64,000 bases of DNA, taken from the NCBI GenBank assembly GCA_002686265.1, contig NZBA01000050.1:372001-436000 (forward strand), written 5' to 3'. Within the stretch, counting starts at the first letter, position 1, and each line of letters opens with the position of its first letter. Under the pieces are notes generated by a model. The model ran no database searches. It saw only the letters and a program-made list of their open reading frames with translations, and had not been told where the DNA came from. Origin of the DNA: Planctomycetota bacterium. Its GTDB lineage: Bacteria; Planctomycetota; UBA1135; GCA-002686595. The position numbers and the translations under genes are program-made. Positions 1-10,901 of this stretch are shown one piece after another.

Positions 1-167
1 ATCTCGAGCCCCGCCGACCTGCGCTTCGCACGGGCGCACCCGGCCAAGGAGCCGAGCTCCTCGGGCAAGGCGCAGACCACGCCCGTGGCGCCGCCGCGCT
101 CGGGATCGGGGGTCGAGGTGAGTGTGGCAGTTGACACGGACGGCTATTGTGGCGCGGCCCGAGTTCC

Positions 168-797
168 ATGCGACCGAGCGACCTCGTCTTCTTCGTCAGT
201 GGTGCGGCGGCCCTACTCCACCAGACCGTCTGGATCCGTCTGCTCGCGCGCCTGGTGGACAGCGACAGCGCGGGCATGGCGGTCTTCCTGGCGGTCTTCA
301 TCGGCGGCATGGGCCTCGGTGCCTGGCTCGCCGGCCCCCTCGCCCGTCGCACCGCCGGTCCCCTGCGGATGTTCTGCCTGCTGGAACTGGGCTTGGCGAC
401 CTGGGCAGCCCTCTCGCCCTTCGCTCTGGAGTTCATCGAGCCGACCGGGGGTGCGGCCACGCGCGCCCTCCTGGCGGCCGGCCTGTTGCTGGCGCCGACC
501 GCCGCCATGGGCGCCACCTTCCCTCTCATGGGGCGCCTGATGATCGCGAGCCGCGAAGCGGCCGGGAGCGCGACGGCCGCGTTCTACGGCGCCAACACCC
601 TCGGCGCCGCCGCCGGAGCCCTGCTCGGCCCGCTCGCGGTGATGCCGCTGCTGGGACTCACCGGCACCCTCCTGGCCGCCGCCGGCTTGGACGTCGTCGG
701 CCGCGGGCCTCGCGGCGCACCTGTTCGGCGGCGCCCGCCCACCCGCAGTCTCGGCGAGACCTTGCTCGCGCCGGGTGCGCGCGCCAGCGGGGAGTGA
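168..797 (+). pseudogene. N-terminal membrane half of a fused MFS/spermidine-synthase-like protein, truncated
   Basis: The product has about five hydrophobic helices resembling the membrane half of the large spermidine synthase-like proteins: it opens with MRPSDLVFFVSGAAALLHQ and contains GANTLGAAAGALLGP. In intact relatives a cytosolic aminopropyltransferase domain follows, and here it is absent. Near 697-700 the reading frame appears to slip by one base. The helix-like continuation GLAAHLFGGARPP lies in another frame (from about 700), while the annotated frame turns into Arg/Pro-rich nonsense before a stop at 797. The start is ATG at 168; a TTG at 147 is possible. No ribosome binding site is clear. 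I read it as a decayed remnant with a frameshift plus loss of the catalytic domain. A sequencing or assembly error could explain the slip but not the missing domain. The family assignment is reasonable; the pseudogene status is inferred. Confidence 0.55.
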
Positions 798-851
798 ACG
801 GGCGCCACGCCGGCGGCGACCGCCACGGAGGCTCTGCTATGCTCTGCGCCC

Positions 852-1793
852 ATGTTGATCGCCATGACAGGGGCCACCGGCTTCATCGGCAGTTACTTGG
901 CCCGCGCCCTCGCCGGCGCCGGCCACGACTTGCGCATGCTCGTGCGCCCGGGCCGCGAGCACGCCCTGCCCACCTTCGCGGGCGTCGAGCGCCGTGAGCA
1001 CGCCGGCGACCTCGCGGATGGCGCCTCCCTGAGCGGGTTCCTCGAGGACGCAGACCTGCTGCTGCACCTCGCCAGCGCCCACGACCACTTCGACGACGAG
1101 GCAATGCGGGCGATCAACATTGGCGGCACCGAGGCCCTGCTCGCCGAGGCAGCCCGCGCGGGTGTCGAGCGCAAGCAGGGTTTCGCGCTCTGGGTGGTTT
1201 CCTCGGCGGTCATCGGCGCGCCCGTCTACAGCTACTACCGCGATACCAAGCGCATCCAGGAGAAGCTCATCCGCGGGTCGGGGATCAACTGGACGTCCTT
1301 CCGCCCGACCCTCGTCTACGGCGTCGGAGACCAGCGCCACACCGCGCCGCTCCTGCGCCGCTGCAGCGCCCCCAAAGGCAAGTTCTGGGTCCCCCACGAC
1401 GGCAAGTCGCGCATCAACCCGGTCCACGTCGAGGACGTGGTCGACGCCGTGATGCGCTACTTCAGCTTCGAGCGCGGTGTCGATTGTTGCTACGAGCTCG
1501 CCGGCCCCGAGGGCATCCCCTACAACGACTTCATCGACGTGACGATCGAGGCCACCGGCGGCGGCGTGCGACGCCGCAACCTGCCCAAGAAGTGGGCCGA
1601 TCGGCTGATCCTGTTGAAGGGCCTGTTCACGGACACGACCGAGGACCGGCGCGCCTCCGCCTACTTCACGCTGCACCACGAGCACGACATCACCAACGCC
1701 ACGGTCGAGCTCGGCTGGCATCCGCGGCCCTACGCCGAGGGCATCCGGCAAGTCGCGGCCGGCGATTGGTGGCAGTCCCCCGCCGAGGCCTGA
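852..1793 (+). CDS. NAD-dependent epimerase/dehydratase (extended SDR family)
   Basis: A 313-residue extended short-chain dehydrogenase/reductase. The N-terminal Rossmann glycine motif GATGFIG is at residues 7-13, and a YxxxK-type pair (Tyr129, Lys133) follows a Ser-Ser strand at 117-118. These are the NAD(P) site and catalytic residues expected for sugar-nucleotide epimerases, dehydratases and related reductases. The C-terminal third should form the substrate domain, so the substrate cannot be read from sequence. The ATG at 852 puts the glycine motif at the usual distance from the N terminus. The gene stands alone between the broken membrane gene upstream and the convergent M20 peptidase gene, 15 bp away. 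It could equally be an NDUFA9-like or isoflavone-reductase-like SDR. Confidence 0.85.
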   Translation: MLIAMTGATGFIGSYLARALAGAGHDLRMLVRPGREHALPTFAGVERREHAGDLADGASLSGFLEDADLLLHLASAHDHFDDEAMRAINIGGTEALLAEAARAGVERKQGFALWVVSSAVIGAPVYSYYRDTKRIQEKLIRGSGINWTSFRPTLVYGVGDQRHTAPLLRRCSAPKGKFWVPHDGKSRINPVHVEDVVDAVMRYFSFERGVDCCYELAGPEGIPYNDFIDVTIEATGGGVRRRNLPKKWADRLILLKGLFTDTTEDRRASAYFTLHHEHDITNATVELGWHPRPYAEGIRQVAAGDWWQSPAEA

Positions 1794-1808
1794 GCGCGGT
1801 GCGCGCCC

Positions 1809-3269
1809 TCAGCCGTTGCGGATGAGCTGCGCGTAGAAGCGCACCATGTCCAGGTAGCCGTCGAGGGCCAGGCGCTCCGCCGCGCCGTGGATGCGCGGCA
1901 GGTCGTCGGGCCCCAACCGCACGGGTAGGAAGCGGTAGACGGCGGGCGAGCAGGCCGCGAAGTGGCGGGCGTCGGTGGCCCCGGTCACCAGGGACGGAGC
2001 GACGACCGCCTCCGGGAAGACCTGCCGGATGGTGCGCTCGAGCCAAGCGAAGGCCTCGCCCTCGGCGGGCGAGACCGGCGAGGGTTCGACGCCTTCGATG
2101 AGCTCGACCGCGACCAGCTCGTCGGCGACGACCTCGCGCACGTGGGCCAAGACGCCGGCCACGCTGTCGTGGGGGTGGACGCGAAAGTTGACCGTGGCCT
2201 CGGCGCTCGCCGGCAGGACGTTGGCCTTGACGCCGCCGGAGATGAGCGTCGCCGCGGTCGTCGTGCGCACCAGGGCCGCGGTCGAGGGGACGGCCAGGAG
2301 CTTGTCGAGCACCAGCGGCTCGAAGAGCCACAGGTTGGCCAGGACCAGGCGCCGGGCGAAGGGCATGTGGGGCACGAGCGCCACGAAAAGGTCGCGCGAG
2401 GGGCCGTCGAGGGCGGCGGGCAGGCCGCGCTCCTCCAGGCGCGCAACGGCGGCCGCCACGCGACCGACGGCGGTCTGGGGCGGCGGGAGGGACGAGTGCC
2501 CGCCGAGCCCCGCCGCCGACAGGCGCACGGTCGCCGAGCCCTTCTCGCAGACGCCGACCGCGGCTACCGGGCGCTCGACGCCGTCGACGATGCCCTCGAG
2601 GACGGCCAGGCCCTCGTCGAGCACGAGTCCCGGGCGCACGCCGCGCTCGACGAGCAGCCGCGCCACGATCGCCGCGCCGCGCTCGCCGCCCACCTCCTCG
2701 TCGAAGCCGAAGGCGATCCAGACGTCCCGGCGCGGGCGCAAGCCCTCGGCCAGGAGGAGCTCGAGGGCCTCGAGGATGGCGAGGGCCGAGCTCTTGTCGT
2801 CCAGGGCGCCGCGGCCCCAGACGAAGCCCTCGGCCAACTCGCCGCCGAAGGGGGCGTAGGGCCAGTCGCCGCCCTCTTCGACCGGCACGACGTCGAGGTG
2901 CGCCAGGAGCAAGAGCGGCGCACCGCGGGGTTCCGGCGCCGTCCAGTGGTAGAGCTGAGCGTGACGCCCCACGCGCTCGGGCTCGAGGCTCGCGTGAACG
3001 CGCGGAAAGTCGTCGCCGAGCTGAGCCAGCAGGGCGTCGAAACGCTCGTGGGGAAACAACGCCTCGTCGGCGGTCGAGACGGTTCGCCGCTGCAGGGCGC
3101 GCCCGAGGCGCCGCGAGAGGGCGAAAGGATCGAGCTCCAGGGACGCCACGGGCTCGCCACCGCCCTCCTCGCCGGCACCGGGCACGGCGCGCGCGACGAG
3201 CAGGACGGCGAGCCCGAGCAGACCGATCCCCAAGGCGGACGAGAGGGCCCTCTGCCTCACCGGCTCCAT
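1809..3269 (-). CDS. M20 family metallopeptidase (PM20D1/carboxypeptidase S-like), membrane-anchored
   Basis: A 486-residue zinc-dependent M20 amidohydrolase that should cleave or form N-acyl or dipeptide amide bonds. One hydrophobic segment at about residues 10-28 suggests an exported, anchored protein. The M20 metal motifs are intact: HLD at 124-126 (zinc His and its Asp), the bridging Asp in GALDD at 157, and the general-base/metal pair EE at 191-192. TDARHF near the C terminus supplies the last metal His. The length and the WPYAPFGG segment fit the carboxypeptidase S/PM20D1 group better than the shorter cytosolic dipeptidases. The gene starts 25 bp after the acsA stop on the same strand, so the two are probably cotranscribed. 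Any functional link to acetate activation is unclear. Confidence 0.88.
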   Translation of the reverse strand: MEPVRQRALSSALGIGLLGLAVLLVARAVPGAGEEGGGEPVASLELDPFALSRRLGRALQRRTVSTADEALFPHERFDALLAQLGDDFPRVHASLEPERVGRHAQLYHWTAPEPRGAPLLLLAHLDVVPVEEGGDWPYAPFGGELAEGFVWGRGALDDKSSALAILEALELLLAEGLRPRRDVWIAFGFDEEVGGERGAAIVARLLVERGVRPGLVLDEGLAVLEGIVDGVERPVAAVGVCEKGSATVRLSAAGLGGHSSLPPPQTAVGRVAAAVARLEERGLPAALDGPSRDLFVALVPHMPFARRLVLANLWLFEPLVLDKLLAVPSTAALVRTTTAATLISGGVKANVLPASAEATVNFRVHPHDSVAGVLAHVREVVADELVAVELIEGVEPSPVSPAEGEAFAWLERTIRQVFPEAVVAPSLVTGATDARHFAACSPAVYRFLPVRLGPDDLPRIHGAAERLALDGYLDMVRFYAQLIRNG

Positions 3270-3293
3270 CCCCCGCGCACACGACGGATCGGC

Positions 3294-5237
<1,944 letters not shown>

Positions 5238-5373
5238 GGTCTTCCTCGCTTTCACCGCAGAGCGTAGCCGATGTAGGACCGAGATGGAGAGGACCTCTCC
5301 GTCGGCGGCGGCGAGTGGTCGGCCCCGCGCCGAACACCGTTGTACCACCGCGAATGCGGACCACCGAGGTGCG

Positions 5374-5379
5374 TATACT
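5374..5379 (+). promoter_or_regulatory. Candidate -10 element (TATACT) for the coiled-coil gene
   Basis: TATACT is one mismatch from the sigma-70 consensus and stands out in this GC-rich DNA, 33 bp upstream of the ATG at 5413. No good -35 hexamer lies 16-18 bp upstream, so this is only a candidate. Confidence 0.3.
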
Positions 5380-5412
5380 GGGCCCGAACCCGACCCCGAG
5401 AATGGAGCGAAC

Positions 5413-5700
5413 ATGGGCCTGATCAACTGGATCTTCGACATCTACCAGCACTCCGAAATCGACAAGGTGCGAGCGGAAGCCTCCGCCGCCCGGCGCGAGG
5501 TCGCCCACCTGCGCGGCGGGGGCGGGAGCCTGGACGCCGAGCGCCTCGAGAGCGCCCTGGGGGAGTTGGCCTTGGCGACCAAGACCCTGCAGCGCGTGCT
5601 GGTGGAGAAGCAGGTCTGCAGCGGCGAGGAGTTCGCCGAACGCCTGCGGCAAATCGATCTCGAGGACGGTAGGGCGGACGGGCGCGCGCCTCTGACTTGA
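5413..5700 (+). CDS. Small coiled-coil protein, function unknown
   Basis: A 95-residue protein I do not recognise. It begins with the amphipathic [12 protein letters not shown] and then runs as a charged, heptad-like helix (about residues 17-75) with a Gly4 break at about 36-39. This suggests a small coiled-coil protein that may touch a membrane or partner through its N-terminal hydrophobic face. The ATG at 5413 is preceded by GGAG at 5404-5407 and by the candidate TATACT -10. A hairpin with a T6 tract begins eight bases after the stop, so it looks like a single-gene transcription unit. That organisation argues for a real gene although no family is visible. Confidence 0.65.
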   Translation: MGLINWIFDIYQHSEIDKVRAEASAARREVAHLRGGGGSLDAERLESALGELALATKTLQRVLVEKQVCSGEEFAERLRQIDLEDGRADGRAPLT

Positions 5701-5707
5701 GGAGCGC

Positions 5708-5727
5708 GGCCGCCGCGGCCCTTTTTT
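5708..5727 (+). terminator. Intrinsic terminator after the coiled-coil gene
   Basis: GGCCG (5708-5712), loop CCG, CGGCC (5716-5720), then C and six T. The short GC stem followed at once by a U-tract fits a Rho-independent terminator. It starts 8 bp after the stop codon at 5700 and is the clearest terminator in the window. Confidence 0.65.
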
Positions 5728-5776
5728 CGCGTTTTCTAGCGCCCGCCCACGCGCCGGGCACGGAGTCGGGTCTGCC

Positions 5777-5977
5777 ATGCAACACCCTCAGCCCGACGGC
5801 GAGCCTCAACAGCAGAGAGCCCTGGTCCTGGAACACTGGAACTCGTGGGTACGCGTCTGGCTGCCCGCCACGGGCGAAACCCGCTGGGTGGACTTGGAGG
5901 AACAGGGCTGGACCGCCGAGGGCGACGCGGAGCGCCCCGAGCGCGACGCGCCTACGCCCGGCGTCGGAACAGGGTGA
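5777..5977 (+). CDS. Small Trp-rich hypothetical protein
   Basis: A 66-residue open frame with ATG at 5777 and a GGAG 11 bp upstream. The middle is rich in Trp and aromatic residues (WNSWVRVWLP, RWVDLEEQGW), as in a small beta-structured domain, and the tail is acidic and proline-rich. It overlaps the 3' end of the convergent radical SAM gene by 26 bp. I recognise no family. The concentrated Trp pattern is unusual for a random GC-rich frame, so it may be real. Confidence 0.4.
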   Translation: MQHPQPDGEPQQQRALVLEHWNSWVRVWLPATGETRWVDLEEQGWTAEGDAERPERDAPTPGVGTG

Positions 5978-7358
5978 GGTAGCGGCTCACCTTCCCCGCC
6001 AGCCTCAAGGGATGGCGCAGCTCGCTGGCGATGCGCCGCGGGCGCAGGTAGAAGCGGCGGTACGCCTCGCGGATCTTGGCCTCGATCTGGACCGCGCTCA
6101 TGTGCTCGTTGCCCTCGAGAGCGGCGAAGCCGGTCATCGTCGCATAGTCGAAGTCCCGCTCGCCGCGCAGGAGCTCGTAGAGAGGCGTCCCCGGGTAGGC
6201 GGTCACCGCGCAGAACTGCACCTGATCGGGATCGAGGCGCTCGACGAGGTCCATGGTCTCCTCGGCCATCGCCGGCGTCTCCTCGGGAAAGCCGATCATG
6301 CAGAACGCGCGCGTCTCGATGCCCACGGCCCGCGCCGCGCGAAAGACCTCCTCGGCGTGGTCGTGATCGATGAGCTTCGCGCCGCAGTGCGCGCGCTGGA
6401 TGACCGCGTTGCCCGACTCGACGCCGAGGGAGATGTGGCGGCAGCCGGCCGCGGCCATCTTCTCCAGGAGCGGCCGATCGAGCGCCTTGACGGCGGTCTC
6501 GCACTGCCACTCCAGCTCGAGCCCCTCGGCCCTGATCCCGTCGCAAATGGCGTGCACGCGGTCCTTGCGGGTGGTGAAGATCGGGTCGCGAAAGACCACG
6601 TGAGAGATCCCGTGCTCGCGGTGCAGATCGCGCAGCTCGGCCAGCACGTGCTCGGGCGAGCGGAAGCGGAAGCGCAGGCCCTGTGCCAGGGTGTAGCCGC
6701 AGAACGAGCAGTCGAACGGGCAGCCGCGGGAGGACTTGACCGTCGTCACAGGACCGTCGACTCCCGGGAAGCGGTAGGCGCGGTTGTCGAGCAGGTGGCG
6801 CGCGGGCAGCGGCAGCTCGTCGAGATCGCGGATCTTCTCCCGCTCGGGTTCGTGCACGATCTCGCCGTCGGCTCGCCGCCAGCTCGTTCCGGCCACGCCC
6901 TCGAGGGGCTCCCCGTTGGCTACCCGCCGCGCCAGCTCTCGCACGGTGTACTCGGGCTCCCCGCGCACGACCACGTCCACGCCCTCGTTCTCGAACACCT
7001 CGCCGGGGGTGAAGGTCACCTGGCTGCCGAGGATCCCCACCGGAGCGTCCGTCGCACCGCGCACACGGCGCGCGAGCTCGAGGTCCTGGCTGAGCGAGGT
7101 GCTGCTCGAATCCAGACAGACCAGCTCCCCCCCCAGGGCGACGACGGCATCGTGGGCACCGGCGAGGTCCAAGCCGAGCGCGTCGCTGTCGTGGATCGCG
7201 ACCTCGTGACCGTCCGTCTCCAAGAGCGCCGCAACGTGGGCCAGCTCGATCGGCGGATACAGCAGGCCCGGGTTGACGGCCATGCCAAAGCCCCCCATCA
7301 GCCCGCGGCTGACGCGGTACTCGGGGGGGCTGGGAGGGTTGACGAGGACGATCTTCAC
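5952..7358 (-). CDS. B12-binding domain radical SAM protein
   Basis: A 468-residue enzyme with the usual two-part layout. The N-terminal cobalamin-binding-like domain (about 1-145) opens MKIVLVNPPSPP. The radical SAM barrel carries Cys213, Cys217 and Cys220 in CPFDCSFC, which bind the 4Fe-4S cluster. Such class B-like enzymes (HpnP, BchE and Mg-protoporphyrin cyclase relatives) methylate or rearrange lipids and tetrapyrroles. The substrate cannot be told here. The likely start is GTG at 7358, which places the NPP motif at the N terminus. It lies 71 bp downstream of pheT on the same strand, so read-through from the translation operon is possible. Confidence 0.88.
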   Translation of the reverse strand: MKIVLVNPPSPPEYRVSRGLMGGFGMAVNPGLLYPPIELAHVAALLETDGHEVAIHDSDALGLDLAGAHDAVVALGGELVCLDSSSTSLSQDLELARRVRGATDAPVGILGSQVTFTPGEVFENEGVDVVVRGEPEYTVRELARRVANGEPLEGVAGTSWRRADGEIVHEPEREKIRDLDELPLPARHLLDNRAYRFPGVDGPVTTVKSSRGCPFDCSFCGYTLAQGLRFRFRSPEHVLAELRDLHREHGISHVVFRDPIFTTRKDRVHAICDGIRAEGLELEWQCETAVKALDRPLLEKMAAAGCRHISLGVESGNAVIQRAHCGAKLIDHDHAEEVFRAARAVGIETRAFCMIGFPEETPAMAEETMDLVERLDPDQVQFCAVTAYPGTPLYELLRGERDFDYATMTGFAALEGNEHMSAVQIEAKIREAYRRFYLRPRRIASELRHPLRLAGKVSRYLTLFRRRA

Positions 7359-7429
7359 GGTCGGAGGGCTAGGAGGGCCTTCATCGGCTCCCGGCGTCCG
7401 CTAGCCGAAGGCCTGCCCCCAGCATACGC

Positions 7430-9871
7430 CTACTCGCTGCGAAGCTCGCCGCCGAGGTCGGCGGCGGCCCGCTCGAGACGGCGCAGGAACTTGCGGCCGT
7501 CCGCCTCGCCCAGGGTGCGCTCGGGGGAGGCGAGAACGACGTGGAAGGCCATCGAACGGCGCCCCGCCCCCACGCTCTCACCGCAGAACACGTCGAAGAG
7601 CTCGCAGGAGGCGACCAGGCCCTTGCCGCAGCGCTCGATGGCCGCCACGCAGTCACCGACGCCCACCTCGCCGCCGAGGGCCAGAGCGACGTCGAGCTTG
7701 GTGGCCGGGTAGCGCGGGATCGGCCGGTAGCCCGCCGAGCGCCGGGAGCATTCGAGCAGGCGGTCGAGGCTGACGCGGGCCGCGACCACATCGCTGGCGA
7801 GCTCGCCTTCGAGACCCAGGGCGCGGTGCAAGCCCGGTTCGAGCGCGGCCAGGACACCCACCGCCCGCCCGGCGCCGGAGGCGTCGGGGAGCACGACGCG
7901 CAGGGCGCGGCCGGGGTGCGCCCAGGGCTCGTTCAGCTCCCCGTCGGGTACCTCCCAATCGGGCGTGTCGAACCCCACGCCGCGCAGCAGGTCTTCCACC
8001 ACGCCCTGCAGCCCGGCAAAGCAGCCCGCGTCGAAGCGGGCGGCGGCGGCGGCGGGCGGCGCGGCCCAGACCAGGGCGACCTCATGGACCTGCGCGGGCT
8101 CGCCGCGCTCGCTCGCGCGCTCGGGAAGGTAGCCCTCGCCGACCTCGAACAGGCGCACGTCCGTGCGCCGGCGGCGGTTGGGCTCGAGCAGGCCGAGCAG
8201 GCCAGGAAGCACGGAGCGACGGATGCTGCGCTCGCCCTCGCGGACGGGGTTTCGCAGTTGGAGGTGCGGAAGATCGGCGAGGCCCAGGGTCGCCAGGGCG
8301 TCGTCGGAGAGAAACGAGTAGGTGAGCACCTCATGGAAGCGCGCCCCGCCACTCAGCCTATCCTGGATCCCGCGCACGAGGGCGCGGCGCTCGTCGGGCG
8401 GAGGCGGAGCGATCTCCGCCGTCAAGCGGCGCACCGGGATGCGCTCGTAGCCGACGATGCGGCCGACTTCCTCCACGAGATCCTCCTCGAGGGTCACGTC
8501 CTTGCCCGCGCGGCGCGAGGGAACGGCGACGCGCAGAGCGCCCTCGCCCGCGCTCACATCGAAGTGCAGGCGCCGCAGGCTGTCGGCGATTTCCTCGTCG
8601 GTGAGCGAGAGCCCGAGCAAGCGGCGCACGCGCTCACCGCGGAGGTCGATCTCGCGGGACTGGTCGGTCCAAGCGCCCACGTCCGTGGGCGGAGCGGGCA
8701 GGGTGATCTGGGGCTGGAGTTCGGTCAGGGTGCGCACGAGGTGCGCGGCGGCCTCCATCGGCAGCGCCGGGTCGAGGCCCTTCTCGAAGCGCGCCGAGGC
8801 GTCGCTACGCGTCCCCAGGCGGATCGCGCTGCGCCGGACCGTGACGGGATCGAAGTGGGCCACCTCGAGCAGCAGCTCGCTGGTGCCCTCCAGCACTTTC
8901 GAACCCTCGCCGCCCATGATCCCCGCCAGGGCGACGGGTTCCGCGCCCGAGCAGATCAAGAGGTCCTCCTCGCCGAGCGAGCGCTCCTCGCCGTCGAGGG
9001 TCGTCGTGCGCTCCCCGGCGTTCGCCATGCGCACCACGATTCCCTCGGCGGACAAGCGCCCGCGATCGAAGAGGTGGTTGGGCTGACCGAGGTCGAGCAT
9101 GACGAAGTTCGAGAGATCGACAAGGAGGTCGAGGGGGCGCTGTCCGACCGCCAGGAGCAGGAAGCGCAGCCAGTCGGGGCTGCGACCCTGGCGCACGCCA
9201 TCCACGGGCAGGGCGACATAGCGCGAGCAGGCGACGGAGTCGATGCGCACCGGGAAGGAGGCGCCGTCGCCTGTGGGCGGCAGGCTGAGATCGAGGGGCA
9301 GGAGCTCACGGCCATGGATCGCCGCCAGCTCCCCGGCGATACCCCGGTGGCCCCACAAGTCGGGGCGGTGGGTGAGCGACTTGTTGTCGATCTCGATCAC
9401 CGTGTCGCGCACATCGAGGGCCTCGGCCACGCCCAGCCCCACGGCGGCATCCTCGTCGAGGACCCAGATCCCATCGTGCTCGTCGCCTAGCTCCAGCTCG
9501 CGCACGGAGCAGATCATCCCCGTCGAGGGCACACCGCGGATCTTGGCCTTCTTGATCTTGAGCTCCCCCGGCAGCACACAGCCGACCTCGGCCACGGCGA
9601 CCTTCTGTCCCGCGTCCACGTTGGGTGCGCCGCAGACGATCTGCAGGGGCTCCTCCGCCCCCACGTCCACTGTGCAGACGGCGAGCTTGTCCGCGTCGGG
9701 GTGTGGTTCTCGAGTCTGTACGAAGCCCACGCGCACGTCGTCGAGGTGCGGGGCGAAGGCCGTGATCCCCTCGACCTCGGCGGTCGAGAGGGTCAGGGAC
9801 TCGGCGACGTCCTCGGGCGCGAGACCGCCGAGGTCCACGTGCCGGCCCAGCCAACGGGTGGAGATCAACAT
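7430..9871 (-). CDS. pheT: Phenylalanine-tRNA ligase beta subunit
   Basis: 813 residues, the usual size. In the heterotetramer with PheS it charges tRNA-Phe; the beta subunit supplies tRNA binding and the B3/B4 editing region. Visible features are the N-terminal MLISTRWLGRHVDL, the EMAP/tRNA-binding-like segment around residues 38-145 (HPDADKLAVC, VCGAPN), the B5 and core regions (FEKGLDPALP), and a C-terminal FDX-ACB anticodon-binding domain (YPATKLDVAL). The ATG at 9871-9869 overlaps the pheS TGA by one base, giving tight translational coupling. Confidence 0.96.
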   Translation of the reverse strand: MLISTRWLGRHVDLGGLAPEDVAESLTLSTAEVEGITAFAPHLDDVRVGFVQTREPHPDADKLAVCTVDVGAEEPLQIVCGAPNVDAGQKVAVAEVGCVLPGELKIKKAKIRGVPSTGMICSVRELELGDEHDGIWVLDEDAAVGLGVAEALDVRDTVIEIDNKSLTHRPDLWGHRGIAGELAAIHGRELLPLDLSLPPTGDGASFPVRIDSVACSRYVALPVDGVRQGRSPDWLRFLLLAVGQRPLDLLVDLSNFVMLDLGQPNHLFDRGRLSAEGIVVRMANAGERTTTLDGEERSLGEEDLLICSGAEPVALAGIMGGEGSKVLEGTSELLLEVAHFDPVTVRRSAIRLGTRSDASARFEKGLDPALPMEAAAHLVRTLTELQPQITLPAPPTDVGAWTDQSREIDLRGERVRRLLGLSLTDEEIADSLRRLHFDVSAGEGALRVAVPSRRAGKDVTLEEDLVEEVGRIVGYERIPVRRLTAEIAPPPPDERRALVRGIQDRLSGGARFHEVLTYSFLSDDALATLGLADLPHLQLRNPVREGERSIRRSVLPGLLGLLEPNRRRRTDVRLFEVGEGYLPERASERGEPAQVHEVALVWAAPPAAAAARFDAGCFAGLQGVVEDLLRGVGFDTPDWEVPDGELNEPWAHPGRALRVVLPDASGAGRAVGVLAALEPGLHRALGLEGELASDVVAARVSLDRLLECSRRSAGYRPIPRYPATKLDVALALGGEVGVGDCVAAIERCGKGLVASCELFDVFCGESVGAGRRSMAFHVVLASPERTLGEADGRKFLRRLERAAADLGGELRSE

Positions 9872-10893
9872 CAGAACTGCTCCAGGAACCGCAGGTCGCC
9901 GGCCATGAAGTGGCGCACGTCGTCGATGCCGAGCAGCATCATCGTCAGGCGATCCAGGCCGAACCCGAAGGCGAAGCCCGTGTAGCGCTCGCTGTCCACG
10001 CCGCTGGCCGCGAAGACCCGCGGGTGGACCATGCCCAGGCCGCAGAACTCGATCCAGGAGGTCCGGCCGCAGACGCGGCAGCCGCCCTCGCAGAAGGGGC
10101 AGCGCACATCCAGCTCGAATCCGGGCTCGACGAAGGGGAAGTAGCCCGGCCGCAGGCGCGTGTCGAGCTCGCGCCCGAACAGGTGCGCCAGGAGGGAGCG
10201 CAGGGTGCCGATCAGGTGCCCGGCGGTGACGTCCTCCCCCACCACGAGCCCCTCGACCTGGTGGAAGGTGTGGTCGTGGGTCGCGTCCTGCTCCTCCTTG
10301 CGGAACACACGCCCAAGCGAGATCACGCGGTAGGGCGGCTCGACGCTCTCCATCGTGCGCACCTGCACGGGCGAGGTGTGGGTGCGCATCACCAGGTTTC
10401 CGCTCCCGGTGCAGTAGAAGGTGTCCTGCATCTCGCGCGCGGGGTGGTCCGCGGGGATGTTGAGGGCCTGGAAGTTGTAGTAGTCGAGCTCGACCTGCGG
10501 ACCCTCGAGGATGCGGTAGCCCATCGAGGTGAAGACATCCTCGACCCTGCGCCGGACGCGCGTGATCGGGTGCAGGGAGCCGCGCCGCGCCGGCCGAGCC
10601 GGCAGAGTGGGATCGAAGTCCTCGCAGGAGCGCTCGGCCGCCAGCAGCTCGGCCTCGAGCACCTCGCGCCGCTCCGCCGCGACGGCGAGGAGCTCGCACT
10701 TGAGCACGTTGGCCAGCCGCCCGACTGCCGGCCGCTCGGCCTTGTCGAGGCTCGGAATCGAAGCCAGGATCTCCGCCAGCGGTCCCTGCTTGCCGAGCAA
10801 GTCGCGCTCGATGCACCGCAGGGCCTCCAAGTCGGCCGCGGCGGCGATGCGCGCACGCGCATCGGTGCCGAGCTGAGCGATCCGGTCTTCCAC
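9871..10893 (-). CDS. pheS: Phenylalanine-tRNA ligase alpha subunit
   Basis: The catalytic class II subunit, 340 residues. Class II motifs are present: the motif 2 region (RTHTSPVQVRTM), the GLVVGEDVTAGHL segment, and the C-terminal GFGLDRLTMMLLGI (motif 3). An N-terminal coiled coil (about 1-85) binds tRNA. The GTG at 10893 (residues VEDRIAQLG) is chosen because it gives the family length and starts just inside the gap after rplT; the frame is open further upstream inside rplT. The stop overlaps the pheT start by one base. Confidence 0.94.
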   Translation of the reverse strand: MEDRIAQLGTDARARIAAAADLEALRCIERDLLGKQGPLAEILASIPSLDKAERPAVGRLANVLKCELLAVAAERREVLEAELLAAERSCEDFDPTLPARPARRGSLHPITRVRRRVEDVFTSMGYRILEGPQVELDYYNFQALNIPADHPAREMQDTFYCTGSGNLVMRTHTSPVQVRTMESVEPPYRVISLGRVFRKEEQDATHDHTFHQVEGLVVGEDVTAGHLIGTLRSLLAHLFGRELDTRLRPGYFPFVEPGFELDVRCPFCEGGCRVCGRTSWIEFCGLGMVHPRVFAASGVDSERYTGFAFGFGLDRLTMMLLGIDDVRHFMAGDLRFLEQF

Positions 10894-10901
10894 CGCCCGG
10901 C

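Noticed and set aside
131-136. TTGACA resembling a -35 element upstream of the first gene
   Set aside because: The only -10-like sequence, TATTGT at 145, is 8 bp away, far too close, and nothing suitable lies at 16-18 bp.
1-146. Open frames at the left edge
   Set aside because: All frames are short or stop-poor by composition. No conserved residues or start could be identified, so no gene end is called.
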